In this document: piece by piece, positions 16,013 to 24,541 of the stretch | How positions within the stretch are numbered: the stretch's first letter is position 1 | How the letters are laid out: each line of letters starts with the position of its first letter | DNA from: Pseudoalteromonas lipolytica | Lineage (GTDB): Bacteria > Pseudomonadota > Gammaproteobacteria > Enterobacterales > Alteromonadaceae | Assembly (NCBI RefSeq): GCF_900116435.1 | Contig: NZ_FPAZ01000017.1 | Span: 1 to 64,000 of the forward strand | DNA: 64,000 nt | Direction: 5' to 3' | Position numbers and translations under genes: made by a program | Notes under the pieces: model-generated | What the model saw: the letters and a program-made list of their open reading frames with translations, nothing else | What the model was told of the DNA's origin: nothing | The model's database searches: none

Positions 16013-16748
16013 GTGCTTGTCGCGCTTTTGCCTTTACAGAACGCCAGTGTGTCATCGGCTTTTTCGGTACCAGCGCTAAAATGTGTTCGAAATCGATGTC
16101 ATCAATATGCATTTCATTACTGTGCGCAAACATAATGCGTTGAGGTTTAAGGGCTTTTAGCATTAATAAAGAGTTTAAATACAGTTTAGGATAAAACACA
16201 GGAAAGGGTGGCATAAGCTGCCCTTTCACTTTTACGAGTAAGTCGGCAATGTAAATTCGCTCTGTGGGAATATGGTACAAGCTAATATCGCGGTCGGTAT
16301 GACCTGGCGTATGCAGTGCTTGCCAGTCATCAAAATCCGGCAGGGTAGAGTCGGTTGCTAAGTAATAGTCGGCATCTAGATATCGGCTATACCAAAGATT
16401 GCGTCTTTCTTTGTTTAGCCGACCTGCAACCCACCATGCAAGAGCGATATCGGTCAAGTGCATTAAAATACCATCGAGGCCTTTATACCATTGCCCCGGT
16501 GCATTAGATGTCGCAATTTTTGCACCGCTTAGTTTTCTTAGGGCATGGGCGCCACCGGCATGATCGGGGTGCATATGAGTCACAACAATCAGTTTTAAAT
16601 CTGTCAGAGGGCGGTTGAGTTGTTCGGTAATATAGTTAAATACGGTGTCGACATCAGCGCGGCAACACCCATCGAGTAGCATTAGTTTGTCGGGATATTC
16701 AACTAAGTAAATATTTTGAATATAACCTTCGATTGTGTGTATGTGCAT
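15984..16748 (-). CDS. MBL-fold metallo-hydrolase
   Basis: 254 aa, cytosolic. The zinc motif THMHPDHAGG is intact, followed by HTPGHTDRDISLY and IYIADLLV with the third His/Asp ligands, and MFAHSNE near the end. The fold covers glyoxalase II, lactonases and other hydrolases; nothing here fixes the substrate. It is convergent with, and overlaps, the kynureninase-like gene, so it is not in the same transcript. Confidence 0.88.
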   Translation of the reverse strand: MHIHTIEGYIQNIYLVEYPDKLMLLDGCCRADVDTVFNYITEQLNRPLTDLKLIVVTHMHPDHAGGAHALRKLSGAKIATSNAPGQWYKGLDGILMHLTDIALAWWVAGRLNKERRNLWYSRYLDADYYLATDSTLPDFDDWQALHTPGHTDRDISLYHIPTERIYIADLLVKVKGQLMPPFPVFYPKLYLNSLLMLKALKPQRIMFAHSNEMHIDDIDFEHILALVPKKPMTHWRSVKAKARQALNLKRFSQS

Positions 16749-16811
16749 TACCCTCGCTCCCTTAATTAACCCGTCTCAATTGTTATATCATGCCTGACCA
16801 GTTTAGGAAAA

Positions 16812-17291
16812 TTAGGGGGTTTGTGTGCCTTTCAGTTGCTTTTTACGCTCTTCTAATTGTTTTATCTGTTGTTCAAATTGCGTAAGTTGGTTTTCATAGT
16901 ATGAATTTATGCGCTTACTTTGTTTACTTATTGCATCGTTAATCGAATCTGCACCTAATCTGTTCGCCGCATCTTGAGTCATTAACTTAAGTTTTTCTAT
17001 TCGTTCGCGCTGTTGTTGCTTTAGGTTTTTACGTTCTAATTCTAGTTGTTGAATTTTGCGATCGATTTCTTGGACTTGTAGGTAGTCATCAACGCTTAGC
17101 TCAGGCTGTTTTTTTGTATTATCGGTGAGTTGTTTAGGGGGAAGGTTGATTTTTATGATAGTGGCGTCTTTTCCACAGGGTTGCTCTGAGAAAGTGGCAA
17201 CACCCTTTATCATGCATTTATAGACAGTTGCTTGGCTGCTAAAACTAGCTAAAATTACTGTGGCTAAAATCTTTTTTGTCAATTTACTCAT
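16812..17291 (-). CDS. Secreted DUF4124-like protein with C-terminal coiled coil
   Basis: 159 aa. A signal peptide is followed by VYKCMIKGVATFSEQPCG, the core of the DUF4124 domain (two Cys, normally a Tyr-Lys-Cys start and a Q-P-C end). Residues 60-155 are a charged, Gln/Lys/Glu-rich coiled coil (IDRKIQQLELERKNLKQQ). It overlaps the upstream lipoprotein gene by 4 bp and is therefore translationally coupled to it. Role unknown, likely periplasmic. Confidence 0.8.
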   Translation of the reverse strand: MSKLTKKILATVILASFSSQATVYKCMIKGVATFSEQPCGKDATIIKINLPPKQLTDNTKKQPELSVDDYLQVQEIDRKIQQLELERKNLKQQQRERIEKLKLMTQDAANRLGADSINDAISKQSKRINSYYENQLTQFEQQIKQLEERKKQLKGTQTP

Positions 17292-18643
17292 TCGAGTTCT
17301 CTAGCGAGCGGCAAAATAGAAAGGGTTGCTTTGCTGTTTGACTGTATTTCACTTATATATAAATAGGTATTATCAGCTGTTTGATGGGCTGCCAACCTAA
17401 TATCAAGTGCATTACTAGCTAAAAACAGATTTCTGCCCCATGTGTTATCTGAAAAGTCTCTTTCACTGACAATGACGCCTTCTCCTTTTTTTGCATAAAA
17501 AACACTTATTTTTGATTCATCGATTACTGCGTCAAGTGTAGCAAATGAGCCACTAATATCAGAGTAAATGGTCTCTGCATCACTCCATTGTCCTTCAGAC
17601 CAACGAGTCATAAGTATTTTTTCATCCTTACTGCTAAACTTACGATATATAATACAAGGTGAACAATAAGTATTATCAAATACAAGCTTTGAGGTTTGTA
17701 TATACGTTCCTTTATCTTGTTTTGGGTTTGAGTTTTCATAACTGATTTCTGGGTATATTTCTAATGTAGATAGGCTAACTGGAGGTGTTAGCAAGTTACC
17801 AGCTGAGGTTATAAAAGAATTTTCATTTGGATTGTAAACTGCATAACTACCTTGATATCGCCTAGCGCTTGGTGAAAAAGAAGACCATTCCCATAAAATA
17901 TGCACATTGCCGTTGGTATCAACAAACAGATCATTCGGGTAGACTGGTGCGTTCAATCCATTTTCTTCTTTTGTATTTGCTGCAAACTTAGCGATTAAAC
18001 GCCATGTTTTGGACGTGTTATTCCAATGGTAAAGGTCTCCGGAACCTGAGTACTTTTCATATTCAGATTGTTGTTTTATTTTAGGCAGGTTTCTAATTAT
18101 AAGATAAATATCTCCTTCAGGAGTGCTTTTTGCAATAGGATAAGTAAAAGAGCCTTTGTTTTGAAACATAAAACTCTGCTCTAACGAGTTCAAACCCGAA
18201 TCTCCTAAAAAATAGCAACATCCATTACCCTCATTATGCATTCCGGCCCAAACATGTATTGTTCCATCACCATCCATTGCTATTGTTGGTTGCTTGTGGC
18301 CAATGTCATCACAAGAATACCAATAACCTTCTGTTGAGTTTGCAAGGATATAGTTCCAGTTGCCACTTTTGTCTTTAGACGCAAGGGCGAGGTAGTGCGT
18401 ACTATTATCTGAACACTTTTTGCTTTGCTCCCCAGATGCATTGTAAGCTATGTAAAGGTTTTCATTATAACTAGTGATCGGAGACCACCATCCCGCCCTG
18501 TTGGATGAATCGAGGTTAAAAGAGGTTACAGACTGACCTTCACTTGAAAGGCTGCTTATTGTTGGGGTAATTATTTCAGAATCCCCCTCTCCTTTACATC
18601 CTGCTAAAATTAATAGAAAAGTTAAACTAAGGCGAATTCTCAT
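17288..18643 (-). CDS. Lipoprotein, possible beta-propeller (sialidase-like)
   Basis: 451 aa from ATG 18643, chosen because AAGGAG lies 12 nt before it and the resulting signal peptide ends in the lipobox LILAGC (Cys16). The mature part consists of repeated beta-strand segments with Trp/Asp motifs (GNWNYILANSTEG, GDLYHWNNTSKTWRLIA, WSEGQWSDAETIYSD), as in exo-sialidase or propeller proteins. Codon use is more AT-rich than its neighbours, which may hint at a later arrival. No catalytic residues identified. Confidence 0.7.
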   Translation of the reverse strand: MRIRLSLTFLLILAGCKGEGDSEIITPTISSLSSEGQSVTSFNLDSSNRAGWWSPITSYNENLYIAYNASGEQSKKCSDNSTHYLALASKDKSGNWNYILANSTEGYWYSCDDIGHKQPTIAMDGDGTIHVWAGMHNEGNGCCYFLGDSGLNSLEQSFMFQNKGSFTYPIAKSTPEGDIYLIIRNLPKIKQQSEYEKYSGSGDLYHWNNTSKTWRLIAKFAANTKEENGLNAPVYPNDLFVDTNGNVHILWEWSSFSPSARRYQGSYAVYNPNENSFITSAGNLLTPPVSLSTLEIYPEISYENSNPKQDKGTYIQTSKLVFDNTYCSPCIIYRKFSSKDEKILMTRWSEGQWSDAETIYSDISGSFATLDAVIDESKISVFYAKKGEGVIVSERDFSDNTWGRNLFLASNALDIRLAAHQTADNTYLYISEIQSNSKATLSILPLARELE

Positions 18644-18902
18644 TTCTGATCTACTCCTTGATTTCAAGAGTAAACTTATAGTTAACGTTACATCAAAAAT
18701 CAAACAACGCCGCATATTTTAGCGAGGATTAATTGAGTCACTCTCAGTTAAAACTTTCGCTATATGTGAGTTTCACTGATTCAGTATAAATTAATAGGGC
18801 ATGTTAAGTGCGTTTTCATCACCATGCTTTATAAGGAAAGTTCTTGAGGCTTATAAGGTCAATTTCGACAAGGTCATTTTTGTTTAGATATTGCAAGCAT
18901 AA

Positions 18903-18927
18903 AAAAACCGCTAAAAAGCGGTTTTTA
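18903..18927 (-). terminator. Terminator after the tRNA-Ser pair
   Basis: ACCGCT and AGCGGT pair around AAAA, with A-runs on the plus-strand left side that become the T-run on the minus strand (AAAAAAACCGC...GCGGTTTTT). It lies 10 bp beyond the 3' end of the second tRNA in transcription order. Confidence 0.8.
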
Positions 18928-18936
18928 ATAATAAAA

Positions 18937-19029
18937 TGGTGGAGAAGGAGGGATTCGAACCCTCGATAGAGCTACAAACCCTATACTCCCTTAGCAGGGG
19001 AGCGCCTTCGGCCACTCGGCCACCTCTCC
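18937..19029 (-). tRNA. tRNA-Ser (anticodon GCT)
   Basis: The minus strand gives the acceptor GGAGAGG pairing with CTTCTCC, D-arm GCCGAGTGG, anticodon loop CTGCTAA with anticodon GCT, a long variable arm as expected for tRNA-Ser, the T-arm GAGGGTTCGAATCCCTC, and encoded CCA. Position 73 is A rather than the G I expect for bacterial tRNA-Ser. It decodes AGC/AGU. Confidence 0.95.
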
Positions 19030-19082
19030 AACGCATAATTCAGATTGTAACTTGCTGATAATTATCAACAAATAAAAATAAG

Positions 19083-19173
19083 TGGTGGAGAGATAGGGAT
19101 TTGAACCCTAGAGGGGCTACAAACCCCTGCCGGTTTTCAAGACCGGTGCATTCGACCACTCTGCCATCTCTCC
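19083..19173 (-). tRNA. tRNA-Ser (anticodon TGA)
   Basis: The minus strand gives acceptor GGAGAGA pairing with TCTCTCC, anticodon loop CTTGAAA with anticodon TGA, a long variable arm (GGGGTTTGTAGCCCC), a T-arm with GGTTCAAATCC, and encoded CCA. It decodes UCA and UCG by wobble. It is transcribed first, followed after 53 bp by tRNA-Ser(GCT). Its discriminator base is also A. Confidence 0.95.
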
Positions 19174-19397
19174 ACAAAGTGTTGCGAGAATAATACTTAG
19201 CTGAATCGGTTGTGTAAATAGGAAAAAGTTCGTTTGCTTGTTTTTTGAGCGTAAAGACGGTGTTTTTTGTAAAAAGCTTTAAATTTTTGCTGTTTTAGTG
19301 CTTTTAAAAAGAGGGGAGCAGCAAACGAGGAGCTAAAGAAGATGCTTCGTTAGTGGTTGGGTGTTTGCTGCACCTAAAAAGTAACCATGGTTGGGGA

Positions 19398-19538
19398 TTA
19401 CTTATATTGTACTGCACCGCCAAGCGCTAGCTTTTTGCCGTAGCGATTAAGTTTTGCCAACATTTTTGCTTTGCGGTTAGTTGGTTTTACGGCAACATGA
19501 GTTGCAGCATTTTGATTTAAAGTGTTAATTGGGTTCAT
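19398..19538 (-). CDS. Very small basic protein
   Basis: 46 aa from ATG 19538; GGAG 8 nt before this ATG decides the start over an upstream ATG. The protein is rich in Asn, Lys and Ala (NRKAKMLAKLNRYGKKLALGG) without membrane helix. It stands alone between the tRNAs and the split lipid-kinase gene. No family recognised; accepted because of its good ribosome site and compositional bias typical of real small genes. Confidence 0.5.
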   Translation of the reverse strand: MNPINTLNQNAATHVAVKPTNRKAKMLAKLNRYGKKLALGGAVQYK

Positions 19539-19845
19539 TACTTTGCTCCAGATTGTGTTTGGTTGAAAACATGGGTATTTTGCAGGCAAAGTGAACAAAA
19601 ATAAAACGATAAAATTTGAGTCTGTCGGATAACTTTTTCTTATCTGAATGCGCCTTGTTAACGGTGAGTTAAGTTACGTGTCTCATTGTTTTTTGAATAG
19701 TTATGCTAAAGAAATGCGCTCTAATGTCCTTGTTTGTAGGGGTTTTTAGCTTTTGAAACTTTGTTTTATGCGTTTTTAAAGTTTTAAATTGAGTATTTAT
19801 TCAGATTAATTTAATTTGAATAAAAAGAGGTTTTTTGCTAAGAAG
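19539..19845. other. Gene-free AT-rich stretch
   Basis: This interval carries the promoters of the 46-aa gene (leftward) and of the split lipid-kinase gene (rightward). It has long T-runs. I see no RNA gene, repeat or extra ORF with a ribosome site. Confidence 0.5.
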
Positions 19846-20076
19846 ATGAAGTGGCAGTTGATGTTAATAATAATAAAGCCAAGTGACAAAAAAAATACTA
19901 AGCAAAGTGTTGAATGGTTATTAAACGAATGCACATTACGGCACATTGAGCCGCAACTTTTCTTTACCACGGGACACTTTGAAAGTGACCATAAAGCAAT
20001 TGCGAATCTTGCAAAGCACGTTAATCAGGCTGTTGTTATTGGTGGCGATGGTTCACTGCATTTAGCCATTAATGCA

Positions 20077-20086
20077 CTGTTTGGTT
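20077..20086 (+). repeat. Target site duplication, left copy
   Basis: CTGTTTGGTT directly precedes the IS left end and is repeated exactly at 21317-21326. Confidence 0.95.
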
Positions 20087-21316
20087 CAGGGCAACCGCAT
20101 ACTTTTACCCAAAAATAAGCTCTGCTCTGAATTCATCGGCCCAGCCAGCCATTTTGAGTTTGCTTCTCATGCTGGCTTTCTTGGGGTGTAAACGAGCCAT
20201 ATTCAAACAAAATCGCCTAATCACTCCGACATTTTCCGCTCCGTCCTCTTTGCGTATTCGGCTATCATCTTCTTTAAACGTCACGTCTAACACCCAGTGG
20301 ACTTTATTTTCGACTTCCCAGTGTGCTCGGATAGCCTGGTTGACCGCAGCGGGGTCAATATCCAGTGAACTGATGTAATATTGCGTTTCAGTGCTCACCT
20401 CTTTGTCTTTAAGGTGGCGCTCTCGCTCTATTTTGATAACACTGCGTATACCTTTCCAGTGCTGTGCTTCACTTATCCACTCACTGATTCTTAGTTGCTG
20501 GCACCGGCGTACTTCAATTCGTCCATGGCCAGAATCAGTCTGTTCATTACAGGCAATCCAAGCGGGATTATCCCTCTCTACCTTATGGAAATAGGCGGCA
20601 ATTTCATCGCGTAGTTGTTTGTGGTTGTTTTTGATGCAGAGCACATAATCTGCGTTCTCCGAGCAGATTTTCTCGACTATCTTTTTCTGAGAGTTCATGG
20701 CATCTGCACTGATAAGAGCGCCTTTAATATTAAGCGTGTCGAGTAGATCCAATACCGAAGCATTCTCATTTTTCTTGCCCGATGACTTCAGTTGCGCAAG
20801 CACTAAACCTGCATCTTTGCTCCAGGCGGTAATGCTATGTAATGCCGTTTGCTTATCGCCATCGTAGGAATGACGAAGTGTCTTACCGTCGATGGCAATT
20901 TGAGGCTTACCCGTTTCAACACGCACTTCATTCACCCAATTCATAAAGGCTTTATTTAATTGTTCAGGGCATATTACTCGGACAATTCGGGCAATGGTAT
21001 CGTCAACAGGAATGCCGTTTTCAAAGGGACGGTATTGGCGCAACCAATCAAGTTTATCTCGACCAAACACTTCTATATCGCTCCAACCCTCTGCTCCAGA
21101 AAGGACTGCACTCACAGTCAGAAATATCACATCAATAAAGTCATGTTGAACATTAATTTGCGTGCGGGGATCGGTAACTTCTGAAAAATGGCTTAGAAAA
21201 CTCATAATTAACTCGTGTCATCAAAAAAACTATTTGATCACACTAATGATGATAAATATAACGAATTAAATCGATCAGATATCAGAGTAATTTAACAAAA
21301 GTACGATCTTGCCCTG
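20087..21316 (-). mobile_element. Complete ISAs1-family insertion sequence, 1230 bp
   Basis: The ends are inverted repeats: left CAGGGCAACCGCATACTTTT, right (reverse complement) CAGGGCAAGATCGTACTTTT, 16 of 20 identical. Both flanks carry the 10-bp duplication CTGTTTGGTT, diagnostic for a single insertion event. It contains one transposase gene in the opposite direction to the interrupted kinase. The intact duplication and intact ORF suggest a recent insertion. Confidence 0.95.
20105..21205 (-). CDS. ISAs1-family DDE transposase
   Basis: 366 aa, full length. The N-terminal MSFLSHFSEVTDPRTQINVQHDFIDVIF is replaced here by its short hallmark FSEVTDPR; AIDGKTLRHSYD holds the first catalytic Asp, LISADAMNSQKKIVEKI the second, and HWEVENKVHWVLDV the Glu region (H-W-x-I/V-E-N-x-x-H-W-x-L-D-V), the ISAs1 signature. 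No frameshift or stop is seen, so the element may be active. Confidence 0.97.
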   Translation of the reverse strand: MSFLSHFSEVTDPRTQINVQHDFIDVIFLTVSAVLSGAEGWSDIEVFGRDKLDWLRQYRPFENGIPVDDTIARIVRVICPEQLNKAFMNWVNEVRVETGKPQIAIDGKTLRHSYDGDKQTALHSITAWSKDAGLVLAQLKSSGKKNENASVLDLLDTLNIKGALISADAMNSQKKIVEKICSENADYVLCIKNNHKQLRDEIAAYFHKVERDNPAWIACNEQTDSGHGRIEVRRCQQLRISEWISEAQHWKGIRSVIKIERERHLKDKEVSTETQYYISSLDIDPAAVNQAIRAHWEVENKVHWVLDVTFKEDDSRIRKEDGAENVGVIRRFCLNMARLHPKKASMRSKLKMAGWADEFRAELIFG

Positions 21317-21326
21317 CTGTTTGGTT
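21317..21326 (+). repeat. Target site duplication, right copy
   Basis: CTGTTTGGTT immediately follows the IS right end and equals 20077-20086. Confidence 0.95.
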
Positions 21327-21950
21327 GTGATTGTTCAATTGCCTTATTGCCAGCAGGGACCGGTAATGACTTTGCGCGAGGCTTTGCTTTTAAGCCGCAA
21401 CAATGGCGAGACGCTGTCTTTTCAGGCCATACTCAGTTAATTGATGTTGGGAAAATTAATCAGCGGTATTTTATTAATGTGGCTGGGGTCGGTTTTGATG
21501 CGGATGTTGTTAGTCAATTAAATCAAGTGGGGCGGTTTACTGCGTTTGGTTATCTATGGCAGGGCATTAAACAGTTATTTTCTTTTCAAGCAAAGTCTTT
21601 ATCAGGGGTATTTGCCGACAAGCATGAAGAGTTCACTAATTTAGTGACTTTATTTGCTAACCATCATTATTTTGGTGGAGGCTTAAAAATTGCGCCTCAT
21701 GCCATATTGAATGATGGAGAGCTTGAGTGTTATCGCATGCCAGCAGGTAACTTAGTGAAGAATTTACGCAGTTTTTTACATCTCATTTTTGTAAAACATC
21801 ATAACTTAAACGAGCTTCAATACTGCCGTTTGTCTCGTGCCGAAATACACACTGCCGGTTTGCTAATAGAGGCTGATGGCGAGTTGGTCGGTGTGACACC
21901 TGCAAAAGTTGTCATGTATCACCAAGCATTACGTTTTCATTTACCATAAA

Positions 21951-21981
21951 AAAGCGCCTGCTATTTTTAGCAGGCGCTTGG
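21951..21981. terminator. Bidirectional terminator between lipid kinase and EamA gene
   Basis: GCGCCTGCT (21954-21962) pairs with AGCAGGCGC (21969-21977). A-runs on the left side give a T-run for the leftward-reading EamA gene; the rightward side has few T. It starts just after the kinase stop. Confidence 0.8.
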
Positions 21982-22004
21982 TGTTAGAGGTGACATAATC
22001 ACTT

Positions 22005-22934
22005 CTAACTGGGGACAGAGCGATTTTGCAGGCTATTTCTTGTAGCAAAAAACGCTTTAATTCGTTGTGTGGGCGTTAATACAATGGCATTGCCAAATAG
22101 CACTAAACTAAACCCTATAAATGTGTTGGTTTGCCACTCAAACCCTTCAAACAATGTACTCAGTACGACTGCCACCAGAGGAAATAATACAATGACGTAA
22201 CTGGCGCGCTCGGGACCAATATTTTTCAATAGCGCAAAATAACAAGCAAATGCGATGACAGTGCCAAATATGGCTAAGTAAAGTAGCGATACCCAGTAAC
22301 TTGCAGGTGCAGTGAATGTCAGTTGCACGTCGCTTATTAATACATACACGGCTAAGCCAATAGCACTGTAAAGCATGCCCCATGCATTCCCCTGCATAAC
22401 GCCAATATCACGCTGAGAATTGCGGACGCTGATCATATTACCTAATGAAGCCACAAAGGTCCCTGACAGCGCAAGCAGTAACCCGACCAACGTACCATTA
22501 CTCAAGTCGAACTGCTGAATTTGTGGCCAAAACAAGCTGGCGATACCCAAAACGCCTAACAATGCGCCAACGTAAATTCGCTTGGCGATTGGTTTCGAAA
22601 AAAACAGTCGGGTATTAATAATATTCATCACTAATAGCATTGAGAATGCAATGGAGGCCATGGCAGAACTAAGGTAATTTTGTGCCCAATACAGTGTTAG
22701 GTAGTTCAAACCAAAGTTAAATAATGCCAGTAGGGTAAAAAAACCATGATCACGCCATGAATAACGCATCGGCAGGTTTTTAAATAACACAAATGCCCAC
22801 ATTAAAATGGCGGCAATTGCAAAACGATAGAACAAAGAAATTTCAACGGCGACATCACCTAGTTGAAACTCAATAGCCAGCCACGTTGATCCCCAGATCA
22901 ATACAGTTGCAAGGTAAAGAGCGGCGCTTTTCAT
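22005..22934 (-). CDS. EamA/DMT-family permease
   Basis: 309 aa with ten hydrophobic helices arranged as two EamA halves. The start ALYLATVLIWGSTWLAIEFQ and the second-half FGTVIAFACYFALLKNIGP are typical of drug/metabolite transporters. It is divergent from a MocR-type PLP-dependent regulator with a 101-bp intergenic region carrying TATACAG repeats; this arrangement usually means that MocR controls the exporter in response to an amino compound. Substrate not deducible. Confidence 0.88.
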   Translation of the reverse strand: MKSAALYLATVLIWGSTWLAIEFQLGDVAVEISLFYRFAIAAILMWAFVLFKNLPMRYSWRDHGFFTLLALFNFGLNYLTLYWAQNYLSSAMASIAFSMLLVMNIINTRLFFSKPIAKRIYVGALLGVLGIASLFWPQIQQFDLSNGTLVGLLLALSGTFVASLGNMISVRNSQRDIGVMQGNAWGMLYSAIGLAVYVLISDVQLTFTAPASYWVSLLYLAIFGTVIAFACYFALLKNIGPERASYVIVLFPLVAVVLSTLFEGFEWQTNTFIGFSLVLFGNAIVLTPTQRIKAFFATRNSLQNRSVPS

Positions 22935-22978
22935 CTTTATTGCCTAAATAGGGTAAGTGTGTTTATTTTAATTTGATT

Positions 22979-23024
22979 CTGTATACTTAACATATACAGA
23001 AAACTACAAATGCAACCTATACAG
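22979..23024. promoter_or_regulatory. Candidate MocR operator repeats
   Basis: CTGTATA (22979-22985) and TATACAG (22993-22999) form an inverted repeat, and CTATACAG recurs directly at 23017-23024. MocR regulators bind combinations of direct and inverted repeats near their own divergent promoters, so these three half-sites are good candidates for control of both genes. Confidence 0.55.
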
Positions 23025-23035
23025 TTTGGTGAGCT

Positions 23036-24478
23036 ATGTCACAAGTGATCAGTCGCAGTAACAGTCAGTTCTTGTATCAGCAAGTGACTCAGTTAGTAAG
23101 AGATTTATCGTCACAGGGATCGTTATTACCCGGAGAAAAACTCCCTTCATTGCGAAAAATGGCTGAAAAGCTTAATGTCAGTATTCCTACCGTTAAGCAG
23201 GCCTATCAGCTTCTTGAGGGGCAAGGGTTGATTGAAGCGAGAGAGAAGTCGGGATACTTTTTAAAATCATCGCAGTTAAATCAATCAAGACCCAAGCGCG
23301 TGAAATTAAGCCGCGAGCCAATGACTGTCAACAAGCAAGCGCTGATAGAGCAAGTTTATAGCGCAATTCACAAAGCCAATGTTGTCCCGTTTGGTATTGC
23401 TAATCCAATTGCTGCGGCACCCACCGATAAAGCATTAGCACGAACGATGCGCCGAGTGATGACATTGGCCGGAGCTACGGTAATTAATTATGGGCCGATG
23501 GATGGCTTTGCTCCGTTAAAAAAGCAATTGATTCATCGTTATTTAGATTTCGGAATTGGTGTGGCGAGCGATGAATTGGTGATCACCAATGGGGCACAAG
23601 AAGCGCTTGCCATTGCACTAAAATGCGTGGCAAAACCTGGTGATGTGATTGCGATTGAATCACCTTGTTACTTTGGCATCATTGAGTTAATTGAAAGTTT
23701 AGGATTGAAAGCGCTGGAAATCCCACTATGCCCAGATGAAGGCATTTGGTTAGATGACTTACAACAGGCGCTAGATGAGCATGATATAAAAGCATGCGTG
23801 TTCTCTACCTCATTGAATAACCCTGTGGGGAGTTTTATGCCTGATAGTAAGCGTGAACAGCTGGTCGCTTTACTTGAGGCTCGTGATGTTGTGCTGATAG
23901 AGGATGATGTATACGGTGATCTACATTACACCGCAAAACGTGCTACACCAGCGCAGGCTTACTCTAAAAAAGGATTGGTGATCACCTGCGCCTCATTTTC
24001 AAAAACGGCTGCACCGAGTTATCGGATTGGTTGGATTATTGCGGGCCAGTTTGCTGAACAAGCCAGACGTTTTAAACGAGCCTTGAGCTGCTCAGCGCCA
24101 TTGATCAATCAATGGACCTTGTATGAATTTATTGCCAGTGGTGAATACGACAGAAATATTCGTTTATTACGCCAGCGACTAAGTGCTAACAAAGAGCGAA
24201 TGATTTGGTGCCTGCAGCAATATATGCCAAGTTGTGCACGTATTAGTAACCCGCAGGGAGGGTGTGTTATTTGGGTGGACTTAGGGAGTCAATATGATGC
24301 CGTTAAACTATTCCATTTAGCATTAGATGCGGGGATTAGTATTACTCCTGGGCTTATTTTTTCGGCGGGGAAAAAATACCGCAGCTGTTTTCGATTAAGC
24401 TATGGTTTGCCTTGGTCAGAGCGTTTGGAAGACGCAGTCAAAACGTTGTCACAACTAACCGTACTTGCAAAAAAATAA
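23036..24478 (+). CDS. MocR-family PLP-dependent transcriptional regulator (GntR-aminotransferase fusion)
   Basis: 480 aa. Residues 10-75 form a GntR winged helix (LLPGEKLPSLRKMAEKLNVS, TVKQAYQLLEGQGLIEA). Residues 110-475 are a type I aminotransferase fold with Lys323 in SFSKTAAPSYRIGW as the PLP Schiff-base residue and FSTSLNNPVGSFM as the cofactor Asn region. Such proteins sense amino acids or amines through PLP. It likely controls the divergent EamA permease and itself. Confidence 0.93.
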   Translation: MSQVISRSNSQFLYQQVTQLVRDLSSQGSLLPGEKLPSLRKMAEKLNVSIPTVKQAYQLLEGQGLIEAREKSGYFLKSSQLNQSRPKRVKLSREPMTVNKQALIEQVYSAIHKANVVPFGIANPIAAAPTDKALARTMRRVMTLAGATVINYGPMDGFAPLKKQLIHRYLDFGIGVASDELVITNGAQEALAIALKCVAKPGDVIAIESPCYFGIIELIESLGLKALEIPLCPDEGIWLDDLQQALDEHDIKACVFSTSLNNPVGSFMPDSKREQLVALLEARDVVLIEDDVYGDLHYTAKRATPAQAYSKKGLVITCASFSKTAAPSYRIGWIIAGQFAEQARRFKRALSCSAPLINQWTLYEFIASGEYDRNIRLLRQRLSANKERMIWCLQQYMPSCARISNPQGGCVIWVDLGSQYDAVKLFHLALDAGISITPGLIFSAGKKYRSCFRLSYGLPWSERLEDAVKTLSQLTVLAKK

Positions 24479-24479
24479 A

Positions 24480-24506
24480 AAAAGCGCAGAGCAAGCTCTG
24501 CGCCAT
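24480..24506. terminator. Hairpin between mocR-type gene and yggN-type gene
   Basis: GCGCAGAGC pairs with GCTCTGCGC (24484-24503) with a minimal loop, preceded by an A-run. The A-run serves as the T-run for the leftward direction. It separates two convergent genes. Confidence 0.7.
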
Positions 24507-24541
24507 AAGACCAAGTAGATTGGTTCAGGGATGTTAATGCA

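Larger units (their letters stand above)
19846..21949 (+). pseudogene. Diacylglycerol/lipid kinase gene (YegS/DagK type) split by an IS element
   Basis: The left part encodes MKWQLMLIIIKPSDKK and the nucleotide motif VVIGGDGSLHLAINALFG. The right part, 21327-21949, encodes LPAGTGNDFARGF, FINVAGVGFDADVV and a C-terminal beta domain. Removing 20087-21326 (the IS plus one target copy) joins them in frame as NALFG-CDCSIALLPAGTG, giving a complete DAGK-catalytic family protein of about 287 aa that would phosphorylate lipids using ATP. The start could also be a TTG at 19816. As it stands the gene is interrupted after the GGDG loop and should be inactive. Confidence 0.92.

Noticed and set aside
15984..16748. 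MBL-fold gene as missing formylkynurenine formamidase
   Set aside because: It is convergent with, not part of, the kynureninase-like operon, and bacterial formamidases belong to other folds.
17288..18715. Upstream start at 18715 for the propeller-like lipoprotein
   Set aside because: It would bury the lipobox behind 24 extra residues; ATG 18643 has AAGGAG in front.
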